Assembly (NCBI RefSeq): GCF_024655565.1
Contig: NZ_JANKOF010000011.1
Span: forward strand, 1 to 64,000
Reading direction: 5' to 3'
DNA from: Nitratireductor sp. ZSWI3
GTDB taxonomy: Bacteria; Pseudomonadota; Alphaproteobacteria; Rhizobiales; Rhizobiaceae
Length of the DNA: 64,000 bases
In this document: positions 8,724 to 17,441 of the stretch, piece by piece
Layout of the letters: the number at the start of each line of letters is the position of its first letter
How positions within the stretch are numbered: the stretch's first letter is position 1
Notes under the pieces: model-generated
The model's input: the letters and a program-made list of their open reading frames with translations, nothing else
Told to the model about the DNA's origin: nothing
Database searches by the model: none
Position numbers and translations under genes: made by a program

Positions 8724-9066
8724 TTTTGCGTGTCCATGCGATGCTGTCGGCCCGCGTATACGCGTTCCCCAAGGGCCTGTGGCTGTTGTCAGAAGTGTGG
8801 TTGATGCGCCTTGGAAACCTGATCCGCCTTGCATGCCGGCCGATGTCTGCCGGCGAGCGGATACGCGCCCCTCGGTTCGGAGGCGCATGACACCGAACCG
8901 GGGGTCAGTGCCCCGCTATGGGACACACCCTGAAGAAGTCGAAAGTCTGTTTCCGGTCCTGTTCCATACCCTTGAAAGTGGTGCAGCACAGTGGGGATGT
9001 CAAGGCGATGCGGCCGAAACACACCGCCGACACCCGGTTGCCAAGGGGTAGCCCACGGGCCCGATG
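8724..9066. other. 343-base intergenic region, rnk promoter side
   Basis: I see no gene here. It must hold the rnk promoter (minus strand) and the 3' end of the site-2 protease transcript. It contains a perfect 12-base palindrome CGCGTATACGCG at 8753-8764, about 30 bases before the rnk start, and two GC-rich hairpins further away (GCCGGC repeated inverted around 8835-8855, and CGGGG/CCCCG around 8900-8915). No identifiable sigma-70 boxes stand out. Confidence 0.5.
8753..8764 (-). promoter_or_regulatory. Palindrome CGCGTATACGCG upstream of rnk
   Basis: A perfect 12-base palindrome centred 35 bases before the rnk start codon. Its position fits a transcription factor site or part of the promoter; the regulator is unknown. 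Confidence 0.3.
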
Positions 9067-10191
9067 CTAGCTTTGACGGCGGTTGCGGCGCCGCAGCTTG
9101 CCGAAGCGGAAACCCTCGGGCATGGCTGCGCCCACCATCATCATCTCACCAATGGTCTCGGATGTTATGAGGCCGGCGAGCCGGTCGTGACTGTCGAGAA
9201 CGGCGACGGCCGGCGCCTGGGTTTCGCGCAGCAGGCGCAATCCGTCCGTCAGGCTCTGGCGCCTGTGGATCGTCGGCAGGCCGCTGCGCATGACGCCCAC
9301 CACCGGCGCATCGGGACCGGTCTCGCGCAACGCGCGGATCATGTCGTTGCGGGTGATGAGCCCTTCGAGGCGGCCGGACGGGTCGACCACCGGAAACTCG
9401 TTCTGGGTCGTCGCCAGAAGCCGCTCGATGGCCTCGGCCACGGAGGCGGAGCGGTCGAGGCTGGCGAATTCCGTCACCATCACGTCGCCGGCAAGCACGC
9501 TGTTGGCGATGCCGCGGATCTGGGCGTCCTGCGCCTCGGCGGCGGCGGCCAGATAGACGAAGATGGCGATGAAGATGAGGAGCGGATTGTAGAGAAGCCC
9601 GAGAAAGCCGAACAGGAAGGCGAGTCCTTGCCCGATGCTCGCGGCGATCTGAGTGGCGCGCGCCCAGCTCATGCGGGTTGCCAGCAGCGCTCTCAGAACC
9701 CGTCCCCCGTCCATCGGAAAGGCCGGGATGAGGTTGAAAAGGACGAGGAAGATGTTGACGCCGGCAAGCCGCACCAGGAAATCCGTGCGCGGATCCTCCA
9801 CCTGGATCATCTGTTCGATGCCGGCCGCGCCGCCCAGCGCCAGGATGATGAGCCCGGCGATCACGACGTTGACCAACGGGCCGGCGAGGGCGATGACCAG
9901 CTCCTGGCCAGGCTCTTCGGGCATGCGCTCCAGCCGTGCCATGCCGCCGATGGGCAGCAGCGTGATGTCCGGCGTGCGGATGCCGTAGCGGCGGGCGGCG
10001 AGGGCGTGGCCGAATTCGTGCAGCACCACGCAGGCGAACACCGCAAGGATGAAGGCGACACCCACCCAGGCGGCGGCCGTGCCGCCGATCTGGTAGTGCA
10101 TGTACCAGATCCAGGCGAGCAGCAGAAAGAACGTGACATGGACCCGCAGCACGGTGCCGCCGATCTTGCCGATGTTGAAGGACCATGTCAT
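9067..10191 (-). CDS. Site-2 protease family (M50) metalloprotease with CBS pair
   Basis: A 374-residue intramembrane zinc protease. The zinc motif HEFGH is at 58-62 inside a hydrophobic helix, and the second ligand motif NLIPAFPMDGGRVLRALL lies near residue 155. Several membrane segments cover residues 15-220. The C-terminal third holds two CBS domains (VMVTEFASLDRSASVAEAI... and VMRSGLPTIHRRQSLTDGL...), which often sense adenosyl nucleotides and gate the protease. Start 10191 has AAGGA nine bases upstream. It is divergent from the PAP2 phosphatase, 127 bases apart. Substrate unknown; such SpoIVFB-like enzymes in proteobacteria mostly have no defined substrate. Confidence 0.9.
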   Translation of the reverse strand: MTWSFNIGKIGGTVLRVHVTFFLLLAWIWYMHYQIGGTAAAWVGVAFILAVFACVVLHEFGHALAARRYGIRTPDITLLPIGGMARLERMPEEPGQELVIALAGPLVNVVIAGLIILALGGAAGIEQMIQVEDPRTDFLVRLAGVNIFLVLFNLIPAFPMDGGRVLRALLATRMSWARATQIAASIGQGLAFLFGFLGLLYNPLLIFIAIFVYLAAAAEAQDAQIRGIANSVLAGDVMVTEFASLDRSASVAEAIERLLATTQNEFPVVDPSGRLEGLITRNDMIRALRETGPDAPVVGVMRSGLPTIHRRQSLTDGLRLLRETQAPAVAVLDSHDRLAGLITSETIGEMMMVGAAMPEGFRFGKLRRRNRRQS

Positions 10192-10318
10192 GGGCTGCGT
10201 CCTTTCATGGACAGAAGCTTTATATCCCTTATGTAAGCAACATTTCCTGCCGGCGCACCGTTTTGGCAAGTCATCGGAACAGGCAGGCGCGGATTTGGGC
10301 CGGAAAGAACGGAATCGC

Positions 10319-11086
10319 ATGACCGAGAGAACGGATCGCTTCATCAAGAGGCTCGCCCGCCGGCGCCAGGCCCTGGCGCCGACCCTCCTGCTTCTCGTTC
10401 TGGCGGCGGGCTCCTTTCTCTTCCTCTCCATCGCCGAGGAAGTGGCGGAAGGGGAAATCCGCAGCCTCGACGAGAGGATCCTGCTCGCCATGCGCAATCC
10501 CGCCGATCCGACAGATCCGATCGGGCCTTCCTGGCTGGAGGAGACGGCGCTGGAGGTGACGGCGATCGGCGGCTATCCCGTCATCACCCTTTCCCTGCTG
10601 CTGGTGACCGGGCTCCTGGTCGTCACGCGCCGCTACAGCTCGGCTTTCTACGCGGTCTTCTCGGTCGGCTCGGGCGCGCTGGTGGCACATGTGATGAAGA
10701 CCTTCTACGATCGACCCCGGCCGGACATCGTGGCGCATCTCGACGTCATCCACACCGCCAGCTTCCCGAGCGGCCACGCCATGGTGACGACCGTCGCCTA
10801 TCTGACGCTGGCGGCGCTCGTCATGCGCTTCTTCGAGGATTGGCGGGTGCGGGTCTACGTTCTCGGCGTGGCGGTCTTCACCGCCTTCATCGTCGGGGTG
10901 AGCCGCCTTTATCTCGGCGTCCACTGGCCGAGCGACGTGGCCGCCGGCTGGGCGCTGGGGGCGGCCTGGGCGAGCCTCACCTGGCTCGCCGTCACGCTGA
11001 TCTCCCTCTACCGCAACAGCCGCAGCGCGCGGGGCGCAGGAAAGCGGTTGCGCGATGGCGCCGGTGAGGCTATGGAAAAGCCATGA
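10319..11086 (+). CDS. PAP2 family phosphatase, membrane-bound
   Basis: A 255-residue membrane phosphatase of the type-2 phosphatidic acid phosphatase superfamily, acting on lipid phosphates or undecaprenyl pyrophosphate. The three catalytic motifs are complete: KTFYDRPRP (about 125), SFPSGH (about 147) and SRLYLGVHWPSD (about 198). Around five to six membrane helices are visible. ATG 10319 is chosen because ACGGA lies upstream and the product then starts with a basic segment before the first helix. Its last codons contain the trp promoter, and its TGA overlaps the ATG of trpL. Confidence 0.88.
   Translation: MTERTDRFIKRLARRRQALAPTLLLLVLAAGSFLFLSIAEEVAEGEIRSLDERILLAMRNPADPTDPIGPSWLEETALEVTAIGGYPVITLSLLLVTGLLVVTRRYSSAFYAVFSVGSGALVAHVMKTFYDRPRPDIVAHLDVIHTASFPSGHAMVTTVAYLTLAALVMRFFEDWRVRVYVLGVAVFTAFIVGVSRLYLGVHWPSDVAAGWALGAAWASLTWLAVTLISLYRNSRSARGAGKRLRDGAGEAMEKP
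11048..11076 (+). promoter_or_regulatory. trpL-trpE(G) promoter inside the PAP2 gene
   Basis: TTGCGC (11048-11053), a 17-base spacer and TATGGA (11071-11076). The first transcribed base should fall close to the A of the trpL ATG at 11083, i.e. a leaderless trpL, which is what is known for Sinorhizobium meliloti. The spacing is seen directly; the start site is inferred. Confidence 0.6.
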
Positions 11087-11127
11087 CGACGGTTTCTTGC
11101 GCAAAACTCTGGTGGTGGGCCCGCTGA
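11083..11127 (+). CDS. trpL: TrpL leader peptide (14 aa)
   Basis: Encodes MTTVSCAKLWWWAR. Three consecutive Trp codons (TGG x3, 11110-11118) measure charged tRNA-Trp while the leader is translated. The length and the WWWAR ending match rhizobial peTrpL. In S. meliloti this transcript also yields a trans-acting small RNA and the peptide itself has regulatory roles in multidrug resistance and trpDC control; whether this holds here is inference. The ATG overlaps the PAP2 stop (ATGA) and probably is the first base of the RNA, so no Shine-Dalgarno is expected. Confidence 0.9.
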   Translation: MTTVSCAKLWWWAR

Positions 11128-11198
11128 CAGCGGCCGCCGTGCAGTTTGCGCGTTGAAATGACCATGGCCGCAGGTGAAAACCGGGCGGCCATTTTTGT
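11121..11198 (+). terminator. trp attenuator
   Basis: Alternative pairings can be read off: 1:2 hairpin CCGCT (11121-11125) with AGCGG (11129-11133); antiterminator GCGGCC (11130-11135) with GGCCGC (11166-11171); terminator ATGGCCGC (11164-11171) with GCGGCCAT (11185-11192), followed by a run beginning TTTTGTTG. Stalling at the Trp codons frees the antiterminator; reaching the stop codon restores the terminator. It sits 40 bases before trpE(G). Confidence 0.88.
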
Positions 11199-11237
11199 TG
11201 CAGCTTCCCGGCGGTGCCTGAAAAAAGGGAGCAGACA

Positions 11238-13427
11238 ATGAGCCTGGAAGTTCTGGAAGACGGCGGTGAACGCTTCATCACGGCGGGCGGAATCACCATC
11301 ACCCGCACGCGCAGCGAGACCGCCTACGAAGGCGCCATCGATGCCTATATCGAAGCGCTGGACGCGCGGCGCGGCGCGGTGTTCTCGTCCAATTACGAGT
11401 ATCCGGGCCGCTACACCCGCTGGGACACGGCGATCGTCGATCCGCCGCTGGTGATTTCCGCGCACGGCCGGGCCATGCGGATCGAGGCGCTCAACGCGCG
11501 GGGCGAGGCGCTGCTGCCCGCCGTGGCGCGGGCGGTCGAGGCGCTCGACGCGGTGACGGTGAGGGAGCGCGCGGAACGCCTTCTGGCGCTGGACGTCGCC
11601 GAGCCGCAGCGCGTCGTCTCCGAGGAGGAGCGCTCGCGCGCGCCGACGGTGTTCACCGTGCTGCGCGCCGTCACCGCCCTGTTTCACTCCGACCACGATG
11701 CCAATCTCGGCCTCTACGGAGCCTTCGGCTACGACCTCGCCTTTCAGTTCGATCCCATCAGCCAGCGCCTCGCGCGCCCGCAGAGCCAACGCGATCTGGT
11801 CCTTTATCTGCCCGACGAGATCCTGGTGGTGGATCACCATGCGGCAAGAGCTTGGCACGACCGCTACGACTACGCCGGCGAGGGGTTCTCGACCGAGGGG
11901 CTGCCGCGGGAGGGTGCGCGCGACCCGTTCCGGACGGCGCCCGGCAAGCCGCCGCGCAGCGATCACGAGCCCGGCGAGTACGCCCGCCTGGTTGAGAAGG
12001 CCAAGGAGAGCTTCCATCGCGGGGACCTCTTCGAGGTGGTGCCGGGACAGATGTTCATGGAGCGTGCCGAGCGCGCGCCGTCCGAGATCTCGCGCCGGCT
12101 GAAGCAGATCAATCCGTCGCCCTATTCCTTCTTCATCAATCTCGGCGAGCAGGAATATCTGGTCGGCGCCTCGCCGGAGATGTTCGTCCGCGTGACCGGC
12201 CGTCGGGTCGAGACCTGCCCCATCTCCGGCACGATCAAGCGCGGCGACGATGCGATCGCCGATGCCGAGCAGATCATCAAGCTGTTGAACTCCAAGAAGG
12301 ACGAGTCGGAGCTCACCATGTGTTCCGACGTCGACCGCAACGACAAGAGCCGCGTCTGCGAGCCGGGCTCGGTGCGGGTCATCGGCCGCCGGCAGATCGA
12401 GATGTATTCGCGCCTGATCCACACGGTCGACCACATCGAGGGCCGCTTGCGGGAGGGCATGGACGCGTTCGACGCCTTCCTGAGCCATGCCTGGGCGGTC
12501 ACCGTCACCGGCGCGCCGAAGTTGTGGGCCATGCGCTTCATCGAGGAGAACGAGAAGAGCCCGCGCGTCTGGTATGGCGGGGCGATCGGCATGGTGCATT
12601 TCAACGGCGACATGAACACGGGGCTGACGCTGCGCACGATCCGCATCAAGGACGGCATCGCCGAGGTGCGGGCGGGGGCGACGCTGCTGTATGATTCCGA
12701 CCCGCAGGAGGAGGAGGCCGAGACCGAGCTGAAGGCCTCGGCGATGCTGTCGGCGATCCGGGACGCGGGAAAGGCGAATATGGACAATGAGACGCGCGCG
12801 GCGGCGCGCGTCGGCGAGGGGGTGAAGATCCTGCTCGTCGATCACGAGGATTCCTTCGTGCACACGCTCGCCAACTATTTCCGTCAGACCGGAGCTGAGG
12901 TCGTGACGGTGCGGACGCCCGTGACCGACGAGACGTTCGAGCGTGTCGCGCCGGACCTGGTCGTGCTGTCGCCGGGGCCGGGCCGGCCGGAGGATTTCGA
13001 TTGCGCCGCCACCATCGCCAAGGCGCGCGGGCGCGAGCTGCCGATCTTCGGCGTCTGTCTAGGGCTTCAGGCTCTGGTCGAGGCCTATGGCGGCGAATTG
13101 CGCCAACTGGCCGAGCCGATGCACGGCAAGCCGTCGCGCATCCGGGCCGGAGGCAACAGCCTGGTGTTTTCCGGCCTGCCCTCCGAGATCACGGTGGGGC
13201 GCTATCACTCGATCTTCGCCGATCCGGTGCGCCTGCCGCAGGTCTTCACGGTCACGGCGGAGACCGACGATGGCGTCGTGATGGGGATAGAACACGAGAA
13301 GGAGCCGGTTGCGGCCGTGCAATTCCATCCCGAATCGATCATGACCCTCGGCCAGAATGCCGGCATGCGCATGATCGAGAACGTCGTGGCCCATCTGCCG
13401 CGAAGGGCGCGCGTGAAGGCGGCATGA
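11238..13427 (+). CDS. trpE(G): Anthranilate synthase, fused TrpE-TrpG
   Basis: Converts chorismate plus glutamine to anthranilate, the first step of tryptophan synthesis. At 729 residues it is the fused form typical of rhizobia. Residues 1-510 are the chorismate-binding TrpE part (PISGTIKRG, near 325, and the [20 protein letters not shown] block near 445); a linker leads to the glutaminase part, starting at [19 protein letters not shown] (near 530), with the nucleophile Cys in GVCLGLQA (about 605) and His-Glu in FHPESIM (about 697). GGGAG precedes ATG 11238. Controlled by the attenuator directly upstream. The CDF transporter gene overlaps its stop codon. Confidence 0.97.
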   Translation: MSLEVLEDGGERFITAGGITITRTRSETAYEGAIDAYIEALDARRGAVFSSNYEYPGRYTRWDTAIVDPPLVISAHGRAMRIEALNARGEALLPAVARAVEALDAVTVRERAERLLALDVAEPQRVVSEEERSRAPTVFTVLRAVTALFHSDHDANLGLYGAFGYDLAFQFDPISQRLARPQSQRDLVLYLPDEILVVDHHAARAWHDRYDYAGEGFSTEGLPREGARDPFRTAPGKPPRSDHEPGEYARLVEKAKESFHRGDLFEVVPGQMFMERAERAPSEISRRLKQINPSPYSFFINLGEQEYLVGASPEMFVRVTGRRVETCPISGTIKRGDDAIADAEQIIKLLNSKKDESELTMCSDVDRNDKSRVCEPGSVRVIGRRQIEMYSRLIHTVDHIEGRLREGMDAFDAFLSHAWAVTVTGAPKLWAMRFIEENEKSPRVWYGGAIGMVHFNGDMNTGLTLRTIRIKDGIAEVRAGATLLYDSDPQEEEAETELKASAMLSAIRDAGKANMDNETRAAARVGEGVKILLVDHEDSFVHTLANYFRQTGAEVVTVRTPVTDETFERVAPDLVVLSPGPGRPEDFDCAATIAKARGRELPIFGVCLGLQALVEAYGGELRQLAEPMHGKPSRIRAGGNSLVFSGLPSEITVGRYHSIFADPVRLPQVFTVTAETDDGVVMGIEHEKEPVAAVQFHPESIMTLGQNAGMRMIENVVAHLPRRARVKAA

Positions 13428-14374
13428 TGCAGAAGACCTACAGGCCTGCGCCCCCTGAAAGCAGGGCGCAGGAATCGTCGAAAGGCAACGGCATGCCCTC
13501 GAACGGCACGCTGCAGCGCATTGCGGCCTGGTCCATCGTCGTGGCCATTGCCATCTTCGCGCTGAAGCTGCTCGCCTGGTGGTTCACCGGATCCGTGGCG
13601 CTTTTCTCGGATGCCATGGAATCGGTCGTCAACGTCGTCGCCTCCACCATGGCGTGGTATGCGCTGCGGCTCGCCCACAAGCCGGCGGACGAGAACCATC
13701 CCTTCGGCCATCACAAGGCTGAATATTTCTCCGCCGTCATCGAAGGCGTGCTGATCGTGCTGGCCGCGCTCCTCATCCTGCACGAGGCATGGTCGGCGTT
13801 CTTCGTCCCGCGCGTTCTCGACGAGCCGGCGCTGGGCCTAGCGATCAACGCGCTGGCGGCTGTCGGCAACGGCTTTTGGGCCTGGCTGCTGATCTCTACG
13901 GGCCGGCGTGCGCGCTCGCCGGCCATGGTGGCGGACGGCCGACACCTTTGGACGGACGTCGTCACCTCGGCCGGCGTGCTGATCGGCCTGGTGCTTGCCG
14001 TTTCCACCGGCTGGCTGTGGCTCGATCCGGCCATGGCCGTCGTCGTCGCCCTCAACATCCTCTGGCACGGCTGGCACCTGGTGGGCGAATCCGTGCAGGG
14101 GCTGATGGATGTCGCCGTCGACGCGGGCGATCTGGCGGAGATCGAGCGCATCGTCGAGGAAAACCGCGACGGGGCGCTGGAATTCCACGACCTGAAGACG
14201 CGTGAAGCGGGGCGCGCCCGCTTCATCGAATTCCATCTCGTGGTTCCCTCGGAAATGTCCGTCGAGGTGGCGCACCGTATCTGCGATCGCATCGAGAACG
14301 CGCTGGAGAAAAAGCTCCCCGGCGCGCAGGTCACCATCCATGTCGAGCCGGCGCACAAGGCGAAATTCGCCTGA
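13424..14374 (+). CDS. Cation diffusion facilitator family transporter
   Basis: A 316-residue inner-membrane divalent metal/proton antiporter. Six helices are visible; the metal-site motifs are [12 protein letters not shown] in helix 2 and [11 protein letters not shown] in helix 5, and the family's His-rich entry [14 protein letters not shown] lies near residue 88. The C-terminal cytosolic ferredoxin-like domain (residues about 230-316) is present. The helix 2 motif has Asn where many Zn transporters have the second Asp, so selectivity may lean to iron or manganese. The first ATG overlaps the trpE(G) stop (ATGA); a later start at 13493 (293 aa) is equally possible because the first 23 residues are not conserved-looking. 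Confidence 0.88.
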   Translation: MMQKTYRPAPPESRAQESSKGNGMPSNGTLQRIAAWSIVVAIAIFALKLLAWWFTGSVALFSDAMESVVNVVASTMAWYALRLAHKPADENHPFGHHKAEYFSAVIEGVLIVLAALLILHEAWSAFFVPRVLDEPALGLAINALAAVGNGFWAWLLISTGRRARSPAMVADGRHLWTDVVTSAGVLIGLVLAVSTGWLWLDPAMAVVVALNILWHGWHLVGESVQGLMDVAVDAGDLAEIERIVEENRDGALEFHDLKTREAGRARFIEFHLVVPSEMSVEVAHRICDRIENALEKKLPGAQVTIHVEPAHKAKFA

Positions 14375-14386
14375 CCGGCGGTGCGA

Positions 14387-14809
14387 TCAGTGCTTTCCGG
14401 AGCCCTTCTCCAGAACGCCCGGATGCGATTCGATGATCGCGCGCACCTCGTCGGAGTAGTCGTCCATTTCCTGGATCCGGCGAATCTCGATCGTCTCGTT
14501 GGGCGAGCCCGGGCAGCGTTTCGCCCATTCGATGGCATCGGCAAGGGTCGGCACGTCGATGATCCAGAAACCGCCGACCACCTCCTTGGCTTCGATGAAG
14601 GGACCGTCGGTGACGACGGGCTTGCCGGTGGCGAAGGAGACGCGGGCGCCCGCCGAAGGCGGATGCAGCCCCTCGAGCGCCACCAGAACGCCCGCCGAGC
14701 GCAGTTCCTCATTGTAGCGCATCATCTTGTCGACCGCGTCGGGGGGAAGCTCCAGGTCCGGCCCGGCGCTTTCATAACCCTTCGGAATCATCAGCATCAT
14801 GTAACGCAT
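14387..14809 (-). CDS. YciI/DGPF-domain protein
   Basis: A 140-residue protein of the YCII-related superfamily. The characteristic block VVTDGPFIEAKEVVGGFW lies near residues 63-80. Such dimeric alpha-beta barrel proteins often sit beside ECF sigma factors of the ECF41/42 type; none is visible here. Biochemical role unknown. CAGGAG lies nine bases before ATG 14809. It is convergent with the cation transporter. Confidence 0.85.
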   Translation of the reverse strand: MRYMMLMIPKGYESAGPDLELPPDAVDKMMRYNEELRSAGVLVALEGLHPPSAGARVSFATGKPVVTDGPFIEAKEVVGGFWIIDVPTLADAIEWAKRCPGSPNETIEIRRIQEMDDYSDEVRAIIESHPGVLEKGSGKH

Positions 14810-15036
14810 CGTCGTTCTCCTGTGGTGTTGACCGCCTGAGGACGTTCGGCAAACTGCCGACCCGACAAAACGATCCCGCAATTTCCCGCGCTCTTTGAAA
14901 GACGCAGGATAACGCAGATTCCAGGCCCGGCGCCATGTGCTCGCCACGGTGCGCCGGCGCATGGCTGCAGTCGGAGACATTCCCTTGTGGTTCACGATCC
15001 TGTATCCCGTCCGGGCAACAGCGGGAGCATGCATTG

Positions 15037-16125
15037 ATGGACACCACGGCGAAGACCTCGTTTCATGGCCCGCTGACCCGTCGCCCCCGCGGTCTCCAAT
15101 GGCTGTTCCTCATCGGCCTCACCGCGCTTCTTTCCGGGCTGATGCTTTATACGGCGCTTCCGGCGGCGCTTCTCATAGGTCCCATGCTCGCTGCCGTCGC
15201 AACCGGGGCGCTGGGCGCGGCAATCAGGGTGCCGACGATGGTCTTTGCCGGCGCGCAGACGCTCGTTGGCCTCCTGATCGGCGGCTCCCTGGAGCCGGCG
15301 ATTCTCGCTTCCTTCGCCGATATCTGGCCGATCCTGCTTCTGGCGGTCCTGGCGACGGTGGCCGCCAGCAGCTTTCTCGGTTTCCTCGTTAGCCGCTGGC
15401 GCATCCTTCCCGGCACCACCGCCGTCTGGGGATCCGCTCCGGGGGCGGCGACCGCCATGGTGCTGATGGCCGGCGCTTTCGGCGCCGACCAGCGTCTCGT
15501 CGCCTTCATGCAATATCTGCGGGTGATCTTCGTGACCATTGCCGCGGCATTGATCGCTCGGCTGTGGGTGGACACGTCCGGTGTGGAGGCACCCGCGACG
15601 GTGTGGTTTGCGCCGATCCGGCTTGAAGCCTTTGCGCTGACACTCGGCCTGGCGGTGTTTGGCGCCTTGGCCGGCAAGCTCTCGCGCCTGCCGGCGCCCT
15701 TTTTCCTCGGCGGGCTGCTTGCCGGGGCGCTTGCCCATGTGGGCGCCGGCGCGGCGCTCGAGCTGCCGCCCTGGCTGATGGGCGCCGCCTATATGCTGGT
15801 CGGCTGGACCATCGGCCTGAAATTCGACCGGGCGCTTCTGCGCACCGCCTTCAAGGCGCTGCCGCAGGTGGTGCTGTCGATCATCGCCCTGATGGCGTTC
15901 TGCGGCGGTCTCGCCTGGCTGCTCCATGCCGAATGGGGCATCGATCCGCTGACCGCCTATCTGGCGACCAGCCCGGGCGGCATGGATTCCGTCGCCATCA
16001 TCGCCGCCGCCTCGCAGAACGTGAACCTGTCCTTCATCATGGCGGTGCAGATGGGCCGCTTCCTTTTCGTGCTCCTTGCCGGGCCGCCGATCAGCCGCAT
16101 GGTGGCGCGCTGGGCGGGCGTGTGA
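15037..16125 (+). CDS. AbrB-family (PF05145) membrane protein
   Basis: A 362-residue polytopic membrane protein with about ten helices. It fits the AbrB/'putative ammonia monooxygenase' family, a two-repeat transporter-like fold: the two halves carry LLIGPMLAAVATGALG (about 45) and FFLGGLLAGALAHVGAG (about 230), plus the conserved SPGGMDSVAIIAA near 318. Substrate unknown. The start has GGGAG 10 bases upstream. Its stop codon lies in the loop of a 14-base-pair hairpin shared with the convergent reductase gene. Confidence 0.85.
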   Translation: MDTTAKTSFHGPLTRRPRGLQWLFLIGLTALLSGLMLYTALPAALLIGPMLAAVATGALGAAIRVPTMVFAGAQTLVGLLIGGSLEPAILASFADIWPILLLAVLATVAASSFLGFLVSRWRILPGTTAVWGSAPGAATAMVLMAGAFGADQRLVAFMQYLRVIFVTIAAALIARLWVDTSGVEAPATVWFAPIRLEAFALTLGLAVFGALAGKLSRLPAPFFLGGLLAGALAHVGAGAALELPPWLMGAAYMLVGWTIGLKFDRALLRTAFKALPQVVLSIIALMAFCGGLAWLLHAEWGIDPLTAYLATSPGGMDSVAIIAAASQNVNLSFIMAVQMGRFLFVLLAGPPISRMVARWAGV

Positions 16126-16139
16126 ACGCCCGCCCAGCG
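16108..16139. terminator. Bidirectional terminator spanning the AbrB-family stop codon
   Basis: A perfect 14-base-pair stem (CGCTGGGCGGGCGT / ACGCCCGCCCAGCG) with the tetraloop GTGA that holds the TGA stop. It lies between convergent genes that are 15 bases apart. No U-tract follows in either direction. Confidence 0.6.
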
Positions 16140-16140
16140 A

Positions 16141-16725
16141 TCATGCGCCGGCCGTCTGGCGTGCCGGTTCGTAGCGCAGGATGAGGGTGCCGTTGTTCAG
16201 CGGTCGCGCCTCGAGCAGCTTGTAGATGCGTTCCTCGCCGCCCGGCTTGAAGAAGGGGGTGCCCTTGCCGAGCTGCACGGGAACCAGCCCCAGCATCACT
16301 TCGTCGACGATCCCCGCCCTGATCAGCGAATCGCAAAGCTCGGCGCTGCCGAAGACATAGATGTTCTTGCCCGGCTCGGCCTTCTCCTTCGCAGCGCGGA
16401 GAGCGCTGGCGATGTCGTCGGTGACGCGCGTGTTGTTCCAGTCCGAGCTCTTGAGCGTGCGTGATGCGACGATCTTGGGAAGCGCGTTCATGAAGCTGGT
16501 GATCTCGGACGCCTCGCTGGAGGCCGCGGCGGAGGTCCAGTGAGCCTTCATGCCTTCGTATGTCACCCGGCCGAAGACCAGCGCGGCAGCACTCTTGCCG
16601 AACTCCTTGCTGAGCGCCTCCAGCTCCTCGCCCCAGGCAACGTTGTGGAAGTCGAGGTCCCACTTGGCAGGCCCCTCGAAGAAACCATCCAGCGAGACCA
16701 GATTCCAGATGATGATCTTGCTCAT
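16141..16725 (-). CDS. Dihydrofolate reductase family protein (RibD C-terminal type)
   Basis: A 194-residue protein with the RibD_C/DHFR-like fold: N-terminal strand KIIIWNLVSLDGFFEGP, the mid-region LVFGRVTYEGM and a later nucleotide-binding NIYVFGSAELCDSLIRAGIVDE. Probably an NADPH-dependent reductase of unknown substrate. It is transcribed divergently from an HxlR regulator, 99 bases apart, which most likely controls it. Confidence 0.85.
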   Translation of the reverse strand: MSKIIIWNLVSLDGFFEGPAKWDLDFHNVAWGEELEALSKEFGKSAAALVFGRVTYEGMKAHWTSAAASSEASEITSFMNALPKIVASRTLKSSDWNNTRVTDDIASALRAAKEKAEPGKNIYVFGSAELCDSLIRAGIVDEVMLGLVPVQLGKGTPFFKPGGEERIYKLLEARPLNNGTLILRYEPARQTAGA

Positions 16726-16824
16726 GTCGTGCTCCTTTCGGATGTCAATACTGATTGCAATTTAAAACCAGTTGCAGATTATATACACTGATGGCAAAAT
16801 GCAACCAGTTTTTTGGAGATACGA
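16726..16824. promoter_or_regulatory. Shared control region of reductase and HxlR gene
   Basis: An AT-rich 99-base stretch between divergent genes. AACCAGTT occurs twice in direct orientation (16766-16773 and 16803-16810), each next to a TGCA-type sequence (GTTGCA and TGCAACC). These are candidate HxlR sites; spacing of 37 bases is larger than usual, so this is tentative. Confidence 0.4.
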
Positions 16825-17331
16825 ATGAAAGACCAGCATCGCTCCGGTTGCCCGATCAATCTGGCCCTCGAGATCCTCGGCGACAAATGGAGCCTGATCA
16901 TCCTGCGCGACATGATGTTCGGCAATCACAGGCACTTCCGCGACCTGCTCAACAATTCGATGGAGAAGATCGCCTCGAACATCCTGGCCGACCGCCTGCG
17001 GCGGCTGACGGCCGAGGGTATCATCTCGAGGACGGACGATCCGAGTCATAAGCAGAAGGCTATCTACAGCCTGACGGAGAAGGGGATCGATCTGGTGCCG
17101 GTCTTCGCGATGATCGGCGCCTGGGGCAGCAAATGGCTGCCGGTCTCCGAGGAGCTGTCGATCCGTGCGCACCTCCTGCACGAGGGCGGTCCGGCCCTGT
17201 GGGATGAGTTCATGGACGATCTGCGCGTCGCTCACCTGGGGCAGGCGCCGGCACGTGCAAAGTCCGGCCCCACCGTGCGCGAGCGCCTGCAGGCCGCCTA
17301 TGAGGAGGTTGCCGCGCGAAAGGCCGGGTAG
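16825..17331 (+). CDS. HxlR-family winged-helix regulator
   Basis: A 168-residue transcription factor. The N-terminal Cys-containing element (GCPINLALEILGDKWSLIIL) and the winged helix (FRDLLNNSMEKIASNILADRLRRL) are typical; HxlR proteins often sense aldehydes or redox through such a Cys. The ATG follows TTTTGGAG by 6 bases; an in-frame TTG at 16813 lies over that Shine-Dalgarno and is rejected. The extra 50 C-terminal residues make it longer than the usual 110-130. Probably regulates the divergent reductase and itself. Confidence 0.87.
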   Translation: MKDQHRSGCPINLALEILGDKWSLIILRDMMFGNHRHFRDLLNNSMEKIASNILADRLRRLTAEGIISRTDDPSHKQKAIYSLTEKGIDLVPVFAMIGAWGSKWLPVSEELSIRAHLLHEGGPALWDEFMDDLRVAHLGQAPARAKSGPTVRERLQAAYEEVAARKAG

Positions 17332-17441
17332 GGGCAGAGGCGCTGACGAAGGGGCGTTCGCCGGGCTGCAAATATGTGGCCAATTCGTGCATTGCTGATA
17401 TTGTTCTCGATGGTCTTTCGAAATGTTGGCGGGGTTGATGG

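Noticed and set aside
8724-9066. Short open frames in the rnk upstream gap
   Set aside because: No Shine-Dalgarno, odd composition and no similarity to known small proteins.
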